From the NCBI RefSeq assembly GCF_001636345.1, contig NZ_KV440945.1:2995354-3059353 (forward strand): a DNA stretch of 64,000 nucleotides, read 5' to 3'. This document shows positions 26,484 through 34,579 of this stretch, piece after piece. The notes under the pieces were generated by a model. It saw only the letters and a program-made list of their open reading frames with translations, had not been told where the DNA came from and did not search any database. The position numbers and the translations under genes were made by a program. The DNA is from Cytobacillus gottheilii. GTDB lineage: Bacteria; Bacillota; Bacilli; Bacillales; Cytobacillaceae. Numbering within the stretch: position 1 is the first letter of the stretch; each line of letters opens with the position of its first letter.

Positions 26484-26984
26484 TTGTTCATTCATATTGT
26501 ACAATCTGGAGAAACCTTAAATACGATTGCCTTAAATTATCGTCGAAGTGTACAAAGCTTACTCGAGGCAAATCCTGCCATCACCAATCCAAATTCTATT
26601 TATATTGGCCAAAATATCATCATCCCCGGTTTGCCGGACCCGAACACCATCCCATATAGAATTATTGTTTCCAAAAACAGCAGAACTCTAACCCTTTTAA
26701 GAAATGGAATCGTACAAAAAACCTTTCCTGTCGCCATTGGAAAGATGCTGACTTCGACCCCCTCCGGCAACTTTGTCATCGTAAATAGGCAGCCAAATCC
26801 AGGTGGTCCCTTTGGTGTTATGTGGCTGACATTGTCTAGAGCAGGATATGGAATACATGGGACAAATAATCCAAGCTCTATTGGAAAAGCTGTATCAAAA
26901 GGCTGTATTCGGATGTATAACAGCGATGTTCTTGAATTAGCCAGTATTGTCCCAAACGGAACAGCCGTAACGATTCAGCAATAA
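26484..26984 (+). CDS. ykuD: L,D-transpeptidase YkuD with LysM domain
   Basis: A 166-residue protein: an N-terminal LysM peptidoglycan-binding domain (about 3-47, [15 protein letters not shown] to IIIPGLP) and a YkuD catalytic domain ending in [20 protein letters not shown], with the catalytic His and Cys. It matches B. subtilis YkuD, a spore-associated L,D-transpeptidase that makes 3-3 cross-links in peptidoglycan. I start it at TTG 26484, which aligns with relatives and has GAGAGG 9 bp upstream; an ATG three codons earlier directly abuts that site. No signal peptide is present, as in B. subtilis. Confidence 0.92.
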   Translation: MFIHIVQSGETLNTIALNYRRSVQSLLEANPAITNPNSIYIGQNIIIPGLPDPNTIPYRIIVSKNSRTLTLLRNGIVQKTFPVAIGKMLTSTPSGNFVIVNRQPNPGGPFGVMWLTLSRAGYGIHGTNNPSSIGKAVSKGCIRMYNSDVLELASIVPNGTAVTIQQ

Positions 26985-27047
26985 CCCCTTGAACTTTACC
27001 ATCCACCCTGCTGTTAAAGAAAATGATCACTTTACCTTTGAATTTCT

Positions 27048-27075
27048 TTTCAAGATTAAAGCAACGGGGTATAAT
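27048..27075 (+). promoter_or_regulatory. Candidate sigma-A promoter of ykyB
   Basis: TTTCAA (27048-27053), 16 bp, perfect TATAAT (27070-27075). GGGGTATA and TATACCCC flank the -10 region as an inverted repeat (27067-27088), which could be an operator. Confidence 0.55.
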
Positions 27076-27115
27076 AGAAATATACCCCTTATAATTATGG
27101 AAGGAGATTAATATT

Positions 27116-27583
27116 TTGAATTCAGACAGGAAGCACAATCCTCAACTGCAGCCAACGGTTGATAACCTCTCACAAGCTATCTTCACGGTTAATCGTCATG
27201 CTAAAACAGCAACAAACCCTAAATTTCTATACAAATTGAAGCAGGTTGCTCTCCAAAAAATGATTAAAGAAGGTTTGGCAGAAAAAGTTGGATTGCATTT
27301 TTCAGCAAATCCTAAATATAGCCAGCAGCAGTCTGACGTATTAGTGAAATGCGGCAGCTACACGTTTCATCTGCCGCCTTCAAAACAGGATTTTTTAGAT
27401 CTTCCGCATCTAGGTAAGTTAGATCAATCCATTAGAAATCCCCGTTCTGCGATTTCGCTAAATGCCGCAAAACAGCTTCTAATCCTTTATACTGGATTGG
27501 CTGAACACGATCCAACTTCTCGGCCGCAAAAAAAAGAATATGCCAAACCTGTATTTAAAAAGCTTGGTCAAAGTTATTTTTAA
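27116..27583 (+). CDS. ykyB: YkyB family protein
   Basis: A 155-residue cytoplasmic protein with the conserved blocks LQPTVDNLSQAIFTVNRHAK, GLHFSANPKYSQQQSDVL, FHLPPSKQDF and a C-terminal KPVFKKLGQSYF. It matches Bacillus YkyB, whose function is unknown, and as in B. subtilis it lies between ykuD and cheV. The start is TTG with AAGGAG 9 bp upstream. Confidence 0.92.
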   Translation: MNSDRKHNPQLQPTVDNLSQAIFTVNRHAKTATNPKFLYKLKQVALQKMIKEGLAEKVGLHFSANPKYSQQQSDVLVKCGSYTFHLPPSKQDFLDLPHLGKLDQSIRNPRSAISLNAAKQLLILYTGLAEHDPTSRPQKKEYAKPVFKKLGQSYF

Positions 27584-27625
27584 GCAAAAAAAAAGCAAAG
27601 GTGCGTTCCTTTGCTTTTTTATTTT
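27584..27625. terminator. Bidirectional terminator between ykyB and cheV
   Basis: AAAAGCAAAGG (27591-27601) pairs with CCTTTGCTTTT, with long A and T runs on either side. Confidence 0.88.
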
Positions 27626-27655
27626 GTTTATTAAAAGGTTAAGGAATACACCGTA

Positions 27656-28561
27656 TTACAATGCATGCTTATCAATTAATAAAACCAGCTCGGCAATTTC
27701 AGGTTTGCTGACTTGAGCATCCGCTCCAACCATTTGCCCTTTATGACGAAGATCATCTGTAATAAGAGAAGAAAAAATGACAACAGGAAGCTTAGACAGC
27801 TTGGAGTCCTCTTTAATTCTTCTTGTTAGATGGTGACCATCCATTTGCGGCATTTCAATGTCCGTAATAACCAGCTGAACCTCATCTTCTATTTTTTTGC
27901 CTGCAGCAGTAATTGACTCTAGGTAACGAAAAGCATCTTGTCCATTTTCAAAGAATTCGACTTGATCAAAACCAGCTTCTTTTAACGTATCGTGTAATAA
28001 ATTACGCAATAGAGGGGAATCCTCAGCAACAATCAGCTTTTTATCTGAACGCTCACGTTTGCCGAGCTTTTGAACTCTTTGAATATTGATGCCTGATTCA
28101 GGATTAATTTCAGTAACAATTTTTTCAAAATCCAACAGTAAAACCATTTCTCCATTTAGCTTTATAACCCCTATGATTGGACTGTTGCTGCCCTGATACA
28201 TATCAGAAGGCTTCTCAATTTGATTCCAGGATATCCGGTGTATTTGCGTTACATTGTGAACATGAAACACAATTTTTTGCTTATTAAATTCGGTTACAAT
28301 AAATTTATCAGTTTCAGGATGATCAGAAGCTGGCAGACCTAATGCCTTTTCAACATTTACGACAGGCAGCACTTCTCCCCTCAGCTCAATAATTCCTTCT
28401 ACATTCTGATGTGCATGAGGAATTGGAATAATGGGTGCTGGGTTAATAATCTCCTTTACTTTAATTACGTTAATTCCAAATTTATTTTTTCCAACTGAAA
28501 ATTCAACGATTTCCAATTCATTCGTTCCGCTTTCTAATAAAATGCCTTTTGTTTGATCCAT
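27656..28561 (-). CDS. cheV: Chemotaxis coupling protein CheV
   Basis: A 301-residue fusion of a CheW-like adaptor domain (about 14-155: EIVEFSVGKNKFGINV, GIIELRGEVLPVV) and a response-regulator receiver domain (about 175-300). The phosphoacceptor is in VITDIEMPQMDG, with acidic residues in VAEDSP and a conserved Lys near SKPE. It matches B. subtilis CheV, which couples chemoreceptors to CheA and mediates adaptation when phosphorylated. It lies beside ykyB as in B. subtilis. Another chemotaxis gene, an MCP, is at 58780-60579. Confidence 0.95.
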   Translation of the reverse strand: MDQTKGILLESGTNELEIVEFSVGKNKFGINVIKVKEIINPAPIIPIPHAHQNVEGIIELRGEVLPVVNVEKALGLPASDHPETDKFIVTEFNKQKIVFHVHNVTQIHRISWNQIEKPSDMYQGSNSPIIGVIKLNGEMVLLLDFEKIVTEINPESGINIQRVQKLGKRERSDKKLIVAEDSPLLRNLLHDTLKEAGFDQVEFFENGQDAFRYLESITAAGKKIEDEVQLVITDIEMPQMDGHHLTRRIKEDSKLSKLPVVIFSSLITDDLRHKGQMVGADAQVSKPEIAELVLLIDKHAL

Positions 28562-28759
28562 GGCTCAATCGCCCTTCCTGAGTATTAATGTATGAGTGTA
28601 GTAGTACTTATGATTTAAATATTTATACCTATTAATATACCATGAATAGTACTTCACTTTTATTAATTTTTTTGGAAGAAATGATTCCCAATAACCACCA
28701 CTAATAAAGAAAGCCATGATCGCTGGCAAATACAAGTACGAATTTTAGGAAAGCATAAA

Positions 28760-28790
28760 ATAAAGCAGGCGATAAACGCCTGCTTAAACA
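28760..28790 (-). terminator. Terminator of the UMF1-type transporter gene
   Basis: AAGCAGGCG (28763-28771) and CGCCTGCTT (28777-28785) form a perfect 9-bp stem that overlaps the stop codon region. The minus strand continues TTATTTTA. Confidence 0.82.
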
Positions 28791-30100
28791 GCTTCTTGTT
28801 TAATTCTTGAGTGAACAATTAATCCTATAACCGTCAAAATAATGAGTGAGCCCAGCGCAAGTCTGCTGGCAATATCTCCATAGTCAGCAAACACTAAAGT
28901 AATCGTTCCGTATAAGAATGGACCAACAATTGAAGATACTTTTCCCGAAAAAGCAAATAATCCAAAAAACTGGCCTCTTTTGTTTTCAGGTGTCAGTTCA
29001 ACTATATACGATCTTGTCGTTACCCACATAGAACCTAAAGCAACACCAAACATACTTCCTGCGATCCAGAACATCGGCTCATTGACAGCAAAAGTTCCAA
29101 TGATCAATGCAATTAGAAGGATAATCCCAACATACTTTACTGATTGATAAGATCCCTTTGCTTTTGTAACATAGCCAAAAATAAAAGATCCAATAATACT
29201 GGAAACCGTTGAAACTAAATAGAGCAAAATGAACTGTCCAGTCGAAAAGCCGATAATGGCTTTTGCATATACAGCCATCATTGCGATCGTTGTTGAAATC
29301 GCATCATTTAAGAAGAAGTATGCAATCATAAACGTAAAAATCGCCTTATGCGCCTTCATTTCCTTAAATGTTTTATAAATTTCTTTGTACCCTGATACAA
29401 ATGAAGCTTTCTTTACATCTTTTACTGGAATCGGCTTATCTTTTACAAAAAAGAATAATGGCAATGAAAACAATAAGAATAAGATGGCAGTAGGAATGAA
29501 TGCCCGATGAAAATCGCTATCTCCGACATATAAATAAACCGTTAATCCTATTAACGTACCAATATACCCGACCGCTACTCCAAATCCTGAAATTAAAGGA
29601 ATATCTTTCTTCTCGCCAAGATCTGAGATCATTGTGTCGTAAAAAACCAAGCTGGAATGGAAGAAGAATTTAGCTATGACAAAACTGACAACAACGAGCG
29701 CTAAGCTAAGTGGCAGTCCCCAAACACTTCCTTCAATTTGCGAGCTTGCAAAGACGCCCATTAAGAAGGTTGCAGCTACTGATATTAAAGTAAATATAAT
29801 GACATATTTTCTCTTTTTGCCTGTTCGGTCAATCATCACCCCAAAGAGCGGTGAAAATATGACCAGAAAGAAACTGGCGACTGCATTAGAATAAGAAATA
29901 AAAGTACTGGCTATTTGATCTAAAACCTCGTTTTCTCCCACAACCTCCTGCAGGTAGAACGGAAAGAAAATTGTATTGATATTAGATGAAAAAATAGTAT
30001 TCGCGAAATCGTATAATGCCCACGAAATAATCGGCAGCGTTAAATACAGCTTCCATGAGCTATGCTGTTGTTTATCCTGAACTGCTTTTTCTGCACCCAT
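28784..30100 (-). CDS. MFS transporter, UMF1/Atg22-like family
   Basis: A 438-residue protein with about 12 transmembrane segments, opening ISWALYDFANTIFSSNINTI, which is characteristic of the UMF1 (Atg22-like) branch of the major facilitator superfamily, as in Bacillus YxiO. Motif A appears as GVMIDRTGKKRK. The substrate is unknown; amino acids are suggested for yeast Atg22. The gene stands alone, with its own terminator and the stretch 30101-30382 upstream, which holds no convincing gene. Confidence 0.82.
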   Translation of the reverse strand: MGAEKAVQDKQQHSSWKLYLTLPIISWALYDFANTIFSSNINTIFFPFYLQEVVGENEVLDQIASTFISYSNAVASFFLVIFSPLFGVMIDRTGKKRKYVIIFTLISVAATFLMGVFASSQIEGSVWGLPLSLALVVVSFVIAKFFFHSSLVFYDTMISDLGEKKDIPLISGFGVAVGYIGTLIGLTVYLYVGDSDFHRAFIPTAILFLLFSLPLFFFVKDKPIPVKDVKKASFVSGYKEIYKTFKEMKAHKAIFTFMIAYFFLNDAISTTIAMMAVYAKAIIGFSTGQFILLYLVSTVSSIIGSFIFGYVTKAKGSYQSVKYVGIILLIALIIGTFAVNEPMFWIAGSMFGVALGSMWVTTRSYIVELTPENKRGQFFGLFAFSGKVSSIVGPFLYGTITLVFADYGDIASRLALGSLIILTVIGLIVHSRIKQEAV

Positions 30101-30319
30101 TCGTAAAGCTCCCCTCTGAATTTATAAATTGTATATTCTTAACTATGTATAAGTACATTTCTCTTCACCGGCTAATATTTCTGAATCTTAGCGGATTCAT
30201 CTTATCAGTGGTAATGATTATGATGTCACCCTCCTTTTCTACCATATATATTCCATAAAAAGAGCATATACCCTTTTAAATAAATATATCGTTTACGTAA
30301 ATTTTCTTATGTTATATTG

Positions 30320-30367
30320 TAAATAAAAAAATGAAAGCTGTACTGCATCATTAACAGACAGCTTTCA
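30320..30367 (-). terminator. Terminator of the RDD gene
   Basis: GAAAGCTGT (30333-30341) and ACAGCTTTC (30358-30366) pair. The minus strand continues ATTTTTTTATTT. Confidence 0.82.
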
Positions 30368-30382
30368 ACGATAAAAGAATTT

Positions 30383-30907
30383 CTATTTTTTTAAAACAAC
30401 GGTGCCTGCAATGAGGTCATGCAATGCTTGCTTTTTCTCTGTAAAAGCAGCGATTATATATCCGATCAGTAAAATACCAGACAGAAAACTCATAGCCGCA
30501 TAACGCCCTAAGGCTCTCCAGAATGAAATTTTTCTGCCTTGTATATCACTAACCTTTAGTCCAAGAAGCTTTTTCCCAACTGTTCCCTGCCATTTAGAAG
30601 CATGCAGACCAGCAAAGTAGGCAATTGATACAATATATGAAATAGCGATGATTGCAAACAAAGACACAATATAACGAATAACGAGATCCATTTCCTGTTC
30701 TGCTGTTAACGTCTCGATATATGGATCGTTCAGCAATATCATAACGGCATCAGATGTGCCAAGTGAAAGCATAAATATCACAATTCCAAGCATCGCTAGC
30801 GGGATGCCTACTATTAAACTGTCAATGAGATAAGCTGCGAAACGTATCCAGAAACCAGCAAATTCAGGATGAGTGTGCAGATTTTCTTTTTCTAGAGTTG
30901 CATTCAA
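30383..30907 (-). CDS. RDD family membrane protein
   Basis: A protein of about 174 residues of the RDD family: FAGFWIRFAAYLIDSLIVG contains the conserved Arg and Asp of the first helix, followed by WQGTVGKKLLGLKV and ALHDLIAGTVV near the C-terminus. Three to four transmembrane helices are present. RDD proteins have been linked to ion transport or antiport, but the role here is unknown. I start it at TTG 30907, with GGAGG 8 bp upstream, instead of upstream ATGs that lack ribosome sites. Confidence 0.82.
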   Translation of the reverse strand: MNATLEKENLHTHPEFAGFWIRFAAYLIDSLIVGIPLAMLGIVIFMLSLGTSDAVMILLNDPYIETLTAEQEMDLVIRYIVSLFAIIAISYIVSIAYFAGLHASKWQGTVGKKLLGLKVSDIQGRKISFWRALGRYAAMSFLSGILLIGYIIAAFTEKKQALHDLIAGTVVLKK

Positions 30908-31130
30908 ATCAATTTCCTCCATTCGAAAGTTTACCATTATTATTACATTATATATGTTAAGGGTAATCTTACATGATTTCAATGTTTTTCAATGTCAAAA
31001 ATCTCATTCAAAAGTATGATAATTATGTGAACTTACTCACAATATTATAGACTTACATTCAGTGCAGACATACAATGAAGTTAAGGTTAAAGCTTTAACC
31101 TTAATATAAGTAAAGAGGTGTATTGGACCA

Positions 31131-31334
31131 ATGAAAGGAACAGCAATCCTTTACCGTGTGGACCAGTCAGTAACGATTATTGAAGATGTTGATCAATCAG
31201 TATATGAAGACATAAAGAAACAATGCGGATGTGAAAATTGCAATACAAAAATTGAAAATAAGATGATTAATTACGGAACCATATCCCCAGCTCTTTGGCA
31301 TGAAGATGAAGTAGATTGGGATTATGGTTATTAA
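31131..31334 (+). CDS. Small acidic protein of unknown function, 67 residues
   Basis: A 67-residue acidic protein with a CGCENC cluster (residues 32-37) and the tail HEDEVDWDYGY. GAGGTG lies 10 bp before the ATG and a terminator follows, so it looks like an expressed single gene. I do not recognise a family. The clustered cysteines might bind a metal. Confidence 0.65.
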   Translation: MKGTAILYRVDQSVTIIEDVDQSVYEDIKKQCGCENCNTKIENKMINYGTISPALWHEDEVDWDYGY

Positions 31335-31354
31335 ATAAAGATCAATTTAATAGA

Positions 31355-31396
31355 TAAAGCTCAGCCTGGTGAAGTGTCTCATCAGGTTTTTTACAT
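31355..31396 (+). terminator. Terminator after the 67-residue protein gene
   Basis: CCTGGTGA and TCATCAGG pair (one G-U), followed by TTTTTT. Confidence 0.8.
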
Positions 31397-31571
31397 AAAA
31401 TGAACAATTAAACACTCCATGTAACTTTAAAATGCTACTGTTATACACTTTATCAGAAATCCTCCCGCCAATTCTGGATAACCTTCTTCTTCTAACAACT
31501 CCTGTAAAATGCAATTTTCCTTTTATCCTAATAGCAGTTTGGCTAAAACTGCACAATTATTCTTTATTTGC

Positions 31572-31600
31572 TTTCACTGTCAGATAAACTGCGTTAAAAT
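31572..31600 (+). promoter_or_regulatory. Candidate sigma-A promoter of patA
   Basis: TTTCAC (31572-31577), 17 bp, TAAAAT (31595-31600), 28 bp before the patA start. Confidence 0.5.
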
Positions 31601-31628
31601 ATCATTAATTAAGCGTGAGGTGAAATCA

Positions 31629-32777
31629 TTGGAACATTTGATCAATCAAAAGGTAAAAGAAATCGAAATTTCAGGGATTAGAAAATTCTTTAATTTAGTG
31701 GCCGATACAAAAGATATGGTATCTTTAACGATTGGCCAGCCTGACTTTCCAACTCCAGATCATGTAAAAGCAGCTGGGAAACAAGCGATTGAAGATAACT
31801 TTACTACATATACTCATAATGCTGGTGACTTGAGGGTGCGAAAAGCAGCTAGTGCTTTTGTGAAAGAGAAATACCAATTATCCTATCAGCCTGAAGATGA
31901 AGTAATCGTTACAATCGGAGCGAGTGAAGCGATTGATATTACATTCCGAACAATCCTGGAAGAGGGATGCGAGGTTATTTTACCAGGTCCAGTATATCCT
32001 GGGTATGAACCAATCGTTAAATTATGCGGGGCTGTTCCCGTCTATGCCGATATAACAAAAAATCAGTTCCGATTCACAGCTGACTTAATTAGAGAACATA
32101 TCAGCGACAAAACACGCTGTATCGTTCTCCCATATCCATCCAATCCAACAGGAGTCAGCTTAACAAAAGAAGAACTGACCGAAATTGCTGAACTTGTACG
32201 GGGAAAGGATATTTTTATTCTTGCCGATGAAATCTACAGTGAGCTTGTTTATGGAAAAGAACATTTCTCGGTTGGCACTATTTTAAAAGAGCAGACCATT
32301 ATTATTAATGGCTTATCCAAATCACACTCTATGACAGGCTGGAGAATAGGCTTGCTGTTTGCTCCAGCATCCATCTGCAGGCATATCCTTAAGGTTCATC
32401 AGTATAATGCAACTTGCGCAACCTCTATTTCACAGATGGCTGCACTTGAAGCGTTAACAGCTGGCAAAGATGATGCACTTCCAATGAGAATACAATATGA
32501 AGAGCGCAGAGATTATGTTTACAGCCGGCTACAGGATATGGGTCTGGATGTGGTAAAGCCTGACGGTGCATTTTACTTCTTTATTAAAATTCCTGCTGTT
32601 TCTCTTAACTCATTTGATTTTGCGCTGGATCTTGTTGAAAAAGCCGGTGTTGCAACAGTGCCAGGCAGCGCCTTTTCCTCCTATGGAGAAGGGTATATTA
32701 GGATTTCTTTCGCCTATTCATTAGAAACCTTAAAAACAGGGTTAGATCGAATTGAAAATTACTTAAAAGCAATTTAA
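31629..32777 (+). CDS. patA: PLP-dependent aminotransferase PatA
   Basis: A 382-residue class I/II aminotransferase: LTIGQPDFPTPDHV, TIGASEAID, LPYPSNPTG, LADEIYSEL and the pyridoxal-phosphate Lys in NGLSKSHSMTGWRIG. It matches Bacillus PatA, thought to act as an aminotransferase in diaminopimelate/lysine metabolism (N-acetyl-amino-ketopimelate), which would fit with dapH and dapL in the same window. The start is TTG at 31629 with GAGGTG 6 bp upstream; a longer in-frame extension upstream is out of the family's range. Confidence 0.93.
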   Translation: MEHLINQKVKEIEISGIRKFFNLVADTKDMVSLTIGQPDFPTPDHVKAAGKQAIEDNFTTYTHNAGDLRVRKAASAFVKEKYQLSYQPEDEVIVTIGASEAIDITFRTILEEGCEVILPGPVYPGYEPIVKLCGAVPVYADITKNQFRFTADLIREHISDKTRCIVLPYPSNPTGVSLTKEELTEIAELVRGKDIFILADEIYSELVYGKEHFSVGTILKEQTIIINGLSKSHSMTGWRIGLLFAPASICRHILKVHQYNATCATSISQMAALEALTAGKDDALPMRIQYEERRDYVYSRLQDMGLDVVKPDGAFYFFIKIPAVSLNSFDFALDLVEKAGVATVPGSAFSSYGEGYIRISFAYSLETLKTGLDRIENYLKAI

Positions 32778-32806
32778 AAAAACTGCCAATTGGCAGTTTT
32801 TTTTAT
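32775..32806. terminator. Bidirectional terminator between patA and the small basic protein gene
   Basis: AAAAACTGCCAATTGGCAGT is a near-perfect palindrome followed by T8 on the plus strand and by an A/T run on the other. Confidence 0.88.
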
Positions 32807-32982
32807 TATCCTTTGAATTTCCCGTTATTTTTAGCTGCTTTCTCTTTCTTTGCTTTATTGTGGTGCTCCTTATTAGCAGCAGCACTTCCTAATTCATGAG
32901 CAAATTCCGTATCTGTAACAGCTGAATCGAAGCCTTTTTTATTTTTCTGATCTGGTCTATTTTTGCTGGCTTTTTTCACCAT
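32806..32982 (-). CDS. Small Lys-rich protein, 58 residues
   Basis: A 58-residue, strongly basic protein: MVKKASKNRPDQKNKKGFDS, then TDTEFAHELGSAAANKEHHN and a Lys/Ala-rich end. GAGGAGG lies 9 bp before the ATG. The composition (Lys, Asn, Ala, His; no Cys, no long hydrophobic run) recalls small spore or nucleic-acid-associated proteins of Bacillus, but I cannot name the family. The stop codon is directly beside the patA terminator, which is shared. Confidence 0.68.
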   Translation of the reverse strand: MVKKASKNRPDQKNKKGFDSAVTDTEFAHELGSAAANKEHHNKAKKEKAAKNNGKFKG

Positions 32983-33053
32983 TATTAAGAACCTCCTCTT
33001 TTGTTGATCATCTTATTTTAGGCCTGTAGAGGTTCTTAAATACCTAAAATAAC

Positions 33054-33929
33054 TTATTGCCAGTATTTATATAACGCTTGTGTACCGCTATTTTCTTCTC
33101 CCTTTTCAGCAAGCTCGGCATACATTTTTTTAGCTAAGGACAATCCTGGTGTCATCATGCTCATGCTCTCAGCTTCTTCCAAGGCAATATTTATGTCCTT
33201 AATAAAATGCTTGATATAAAAGCCAGGTTCAAAATCACCTTTCGTCATACGAGGAGCCAGGTTCGATAATGACCAGCTGCCGGCAGCACCTGCTGAAATA
33301 CTCTTTAAAACTTGTTCTGGGTTCAAGCCAGCTTTTTCAGCATAAACAATGGCTTCACTCACACCAATCATGTTGGATGCAATGGCAATCTGATTACACA
33401 TTTTTGTATGCTGCCCCGAACCTGCTGGACCTTGATAAACAATATTCTGACCCATTAATTCAAAAATCGGCTTTACTTCATCAAAGTCTTCTTCTTTACC
33501 GCCAGCCATAATGGTCAGCCTTGCTTCCTTTGCCCCTATGTCTCCGCCAGATACTGGGGCATCAATCGCCTTCATTCCCTTTGCTTCGGCTTCCTGGAAG
33601 ATACGCTCTGCTAAAGAGGGTGTTGATGTTGTCATATCAATTAAGTATGTATCCTGCTTGCCATTCGGAATTAACCCATTTTCACCTAGATAGACTTCTT
33701 CCACATCATGCGGATAGCCAACAATCGTAATAATCACGTTTGCTTTCTGAGCAAGATCTTTAGGCGTTTCTGCCCATTCTGCTCCCTTTTCTAAAAGTGA
33801 TTCTGCTTTCTCCTTGGATCTTGTATAAACAATTAATGGATATCCGGCTTTTAACAAATGTCCTGCCATGCTGCTTCCCATTACTCCTGTTCCGATAAAG
33901 CCAATCACTGTATTTTCAATGTTTTTCAA
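33054..33929 (-). CDS. ykwC: Beta-hydroxyacid dehydrogenase YkwC
   Basis: A protein of about 291 residues of the 3-hydroxyisobutyrate dehydrogenase family: NAD(P)-binding GFIGTGVMG near the N-terminus, the substrate motif DAPVSGGDIGA, and the catalytic Lys in SGQHTKMCNQ. It oxidises a small beta-hydroxyacid; the substrate is not defined for Bacillus YkwC, which it matches. Start choice: ATG at 33938 has no usable ribosome site, while TTG at 33929 has AAAGG 9 bp upstream, so the latter is given; the difference is three codons. Confidence 0.88.
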   Translation of the reverse strand: MKNIENTVIGFIGTGVMGSSMAGHLLKAGYPLIVYTRSKEKAESLLEKGAEWAETPKDLAQKANVIITIVGYPHDVEEVYLGENGLIPNGKQDTYLIDMTTSTPSLAERIFQEAEAKGMKAIDAPVSGGDIGAKEARLTIMAGGKEEDFDEVKPIFELMGQNIVYQGPAGSGQHTKMCNQIAIASNMIGVSEAIVYAEKAGLNPEQVLKSISAGAAGSWSLSNLAPRMTKGDFEPGFYIKHFIKDINIALEEAESMSMMTPGLSLAKKMYAELAEKGEENSGTQALYKYWQ

Positions 33930-34019
33930 CTTTTTCATCCTTTCATACTTTTCTTCTATTTTACCATTTATCCTAGAAGGGTTTAAACTGAAAGGAACTT
34001 ATTACTTTTTACGTATACA

Positions 34020-34478
34020 TTATATTTGAGACCAAAACTGATTTAGATATGTTTTGGCGATTACTTCCTCATCTGAAATCATTTCAACAGAAATGGCATG
34101 GCCGTTTACAATCATCTCTTCTATATCAAAGACATGTAAATCTTTTAAGAGAGGAAGCGGGTTCATATAAATAAAATTGCCGTTCTCTTCATCAGCAGCA
34201 ATCAATCGGCCAGATGCCACTTCTTCTGCTCCGTACATGATTTGTTCTTCTCCTATTGCTGCTGCAAGCTCCTGATTATGAATGGTCACTCTCACTTTGT
34301 ACATTTCTTTATTTTCAAGCATTTTTTCATTCATTTTAAAGCGAAATTGCAGTTCATTCTCTTTTGTCAGCATCACTTCCGCATGCTGATTGACAATGGA
34401 TTCCGGTGAACCAAAAGAACAAGCAATAAGAATCATTGATGTTAACAAAATAGTAAATACCCATCCAATTTTTCTCAT
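34020..34478 (-). CDS. Lipoprotein of unknown function
   Basis: A 152-residue lipoprotein: MRKIGWVFTILLTSMILIAC with the lipidated Cys at residue 20. The mature part is mixed alpha/beta with no recognised motif (ENELQFRFKMNEKM, KVRVTIHNQELAAAI). The ATG at 34478 has AAGGAGG 8 bp upstream. Its ribosome site forms one arm of a 12-bp inverted repeat (34483-34525), which could affect translation or transcription. It lies immediately behind the group II intron. Confidence 0.75.
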   Translation of the reverse strand: MRKIGWVFTILLTSMILIACSFGSPESIVNQHAEVMLTKENELQFRFKMNEKMLENKEMYKVRVTIHNQELAAAIGEEQIMYGAEEVASGRLIAADEENGNFIYMNPLPLLKDLHVFDIEEMIVNGHAISVEMISDEEVIAKTYLNQFWSQI

Positions 34479-34482
34479 GTTA

Positions 34483-34525
34483 AAATCCTCCTTTTTCAAT
34501 AAACTGTCCTTATAAAGGAGGATTT
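34483..34525. repeat. 12-bp inverted repeat that includes the ribosome site of the lipoprotein gene
   Basis: AAATCCTCCTTT (34483-34494) and AAAGGAGGATTT (34514-34525) are perfect complements 19 bp apart. In a minus-strand transcript covering both, the Shine-Dalgarno sequence would be fully paired. A possible promoter, TTGAAT-16-TATAAG, spans the distal arm; if used, that arm would not be transcribed. Confidence 0.55.
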
Positions 34526-34579
34526 AAACCATTCAAACAGCAAAAATGCTGAAAGAGGTTTACGGTTTTAATATTTATA

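Noticed and set aside
30165..30245. 26-residue ORF (MVEKEGDIIIITT...) upstream of the UMF1-type transporter gene
   Set aside because: The ATG has no ribosome site; the GGAGG in the region lies inside the frame.
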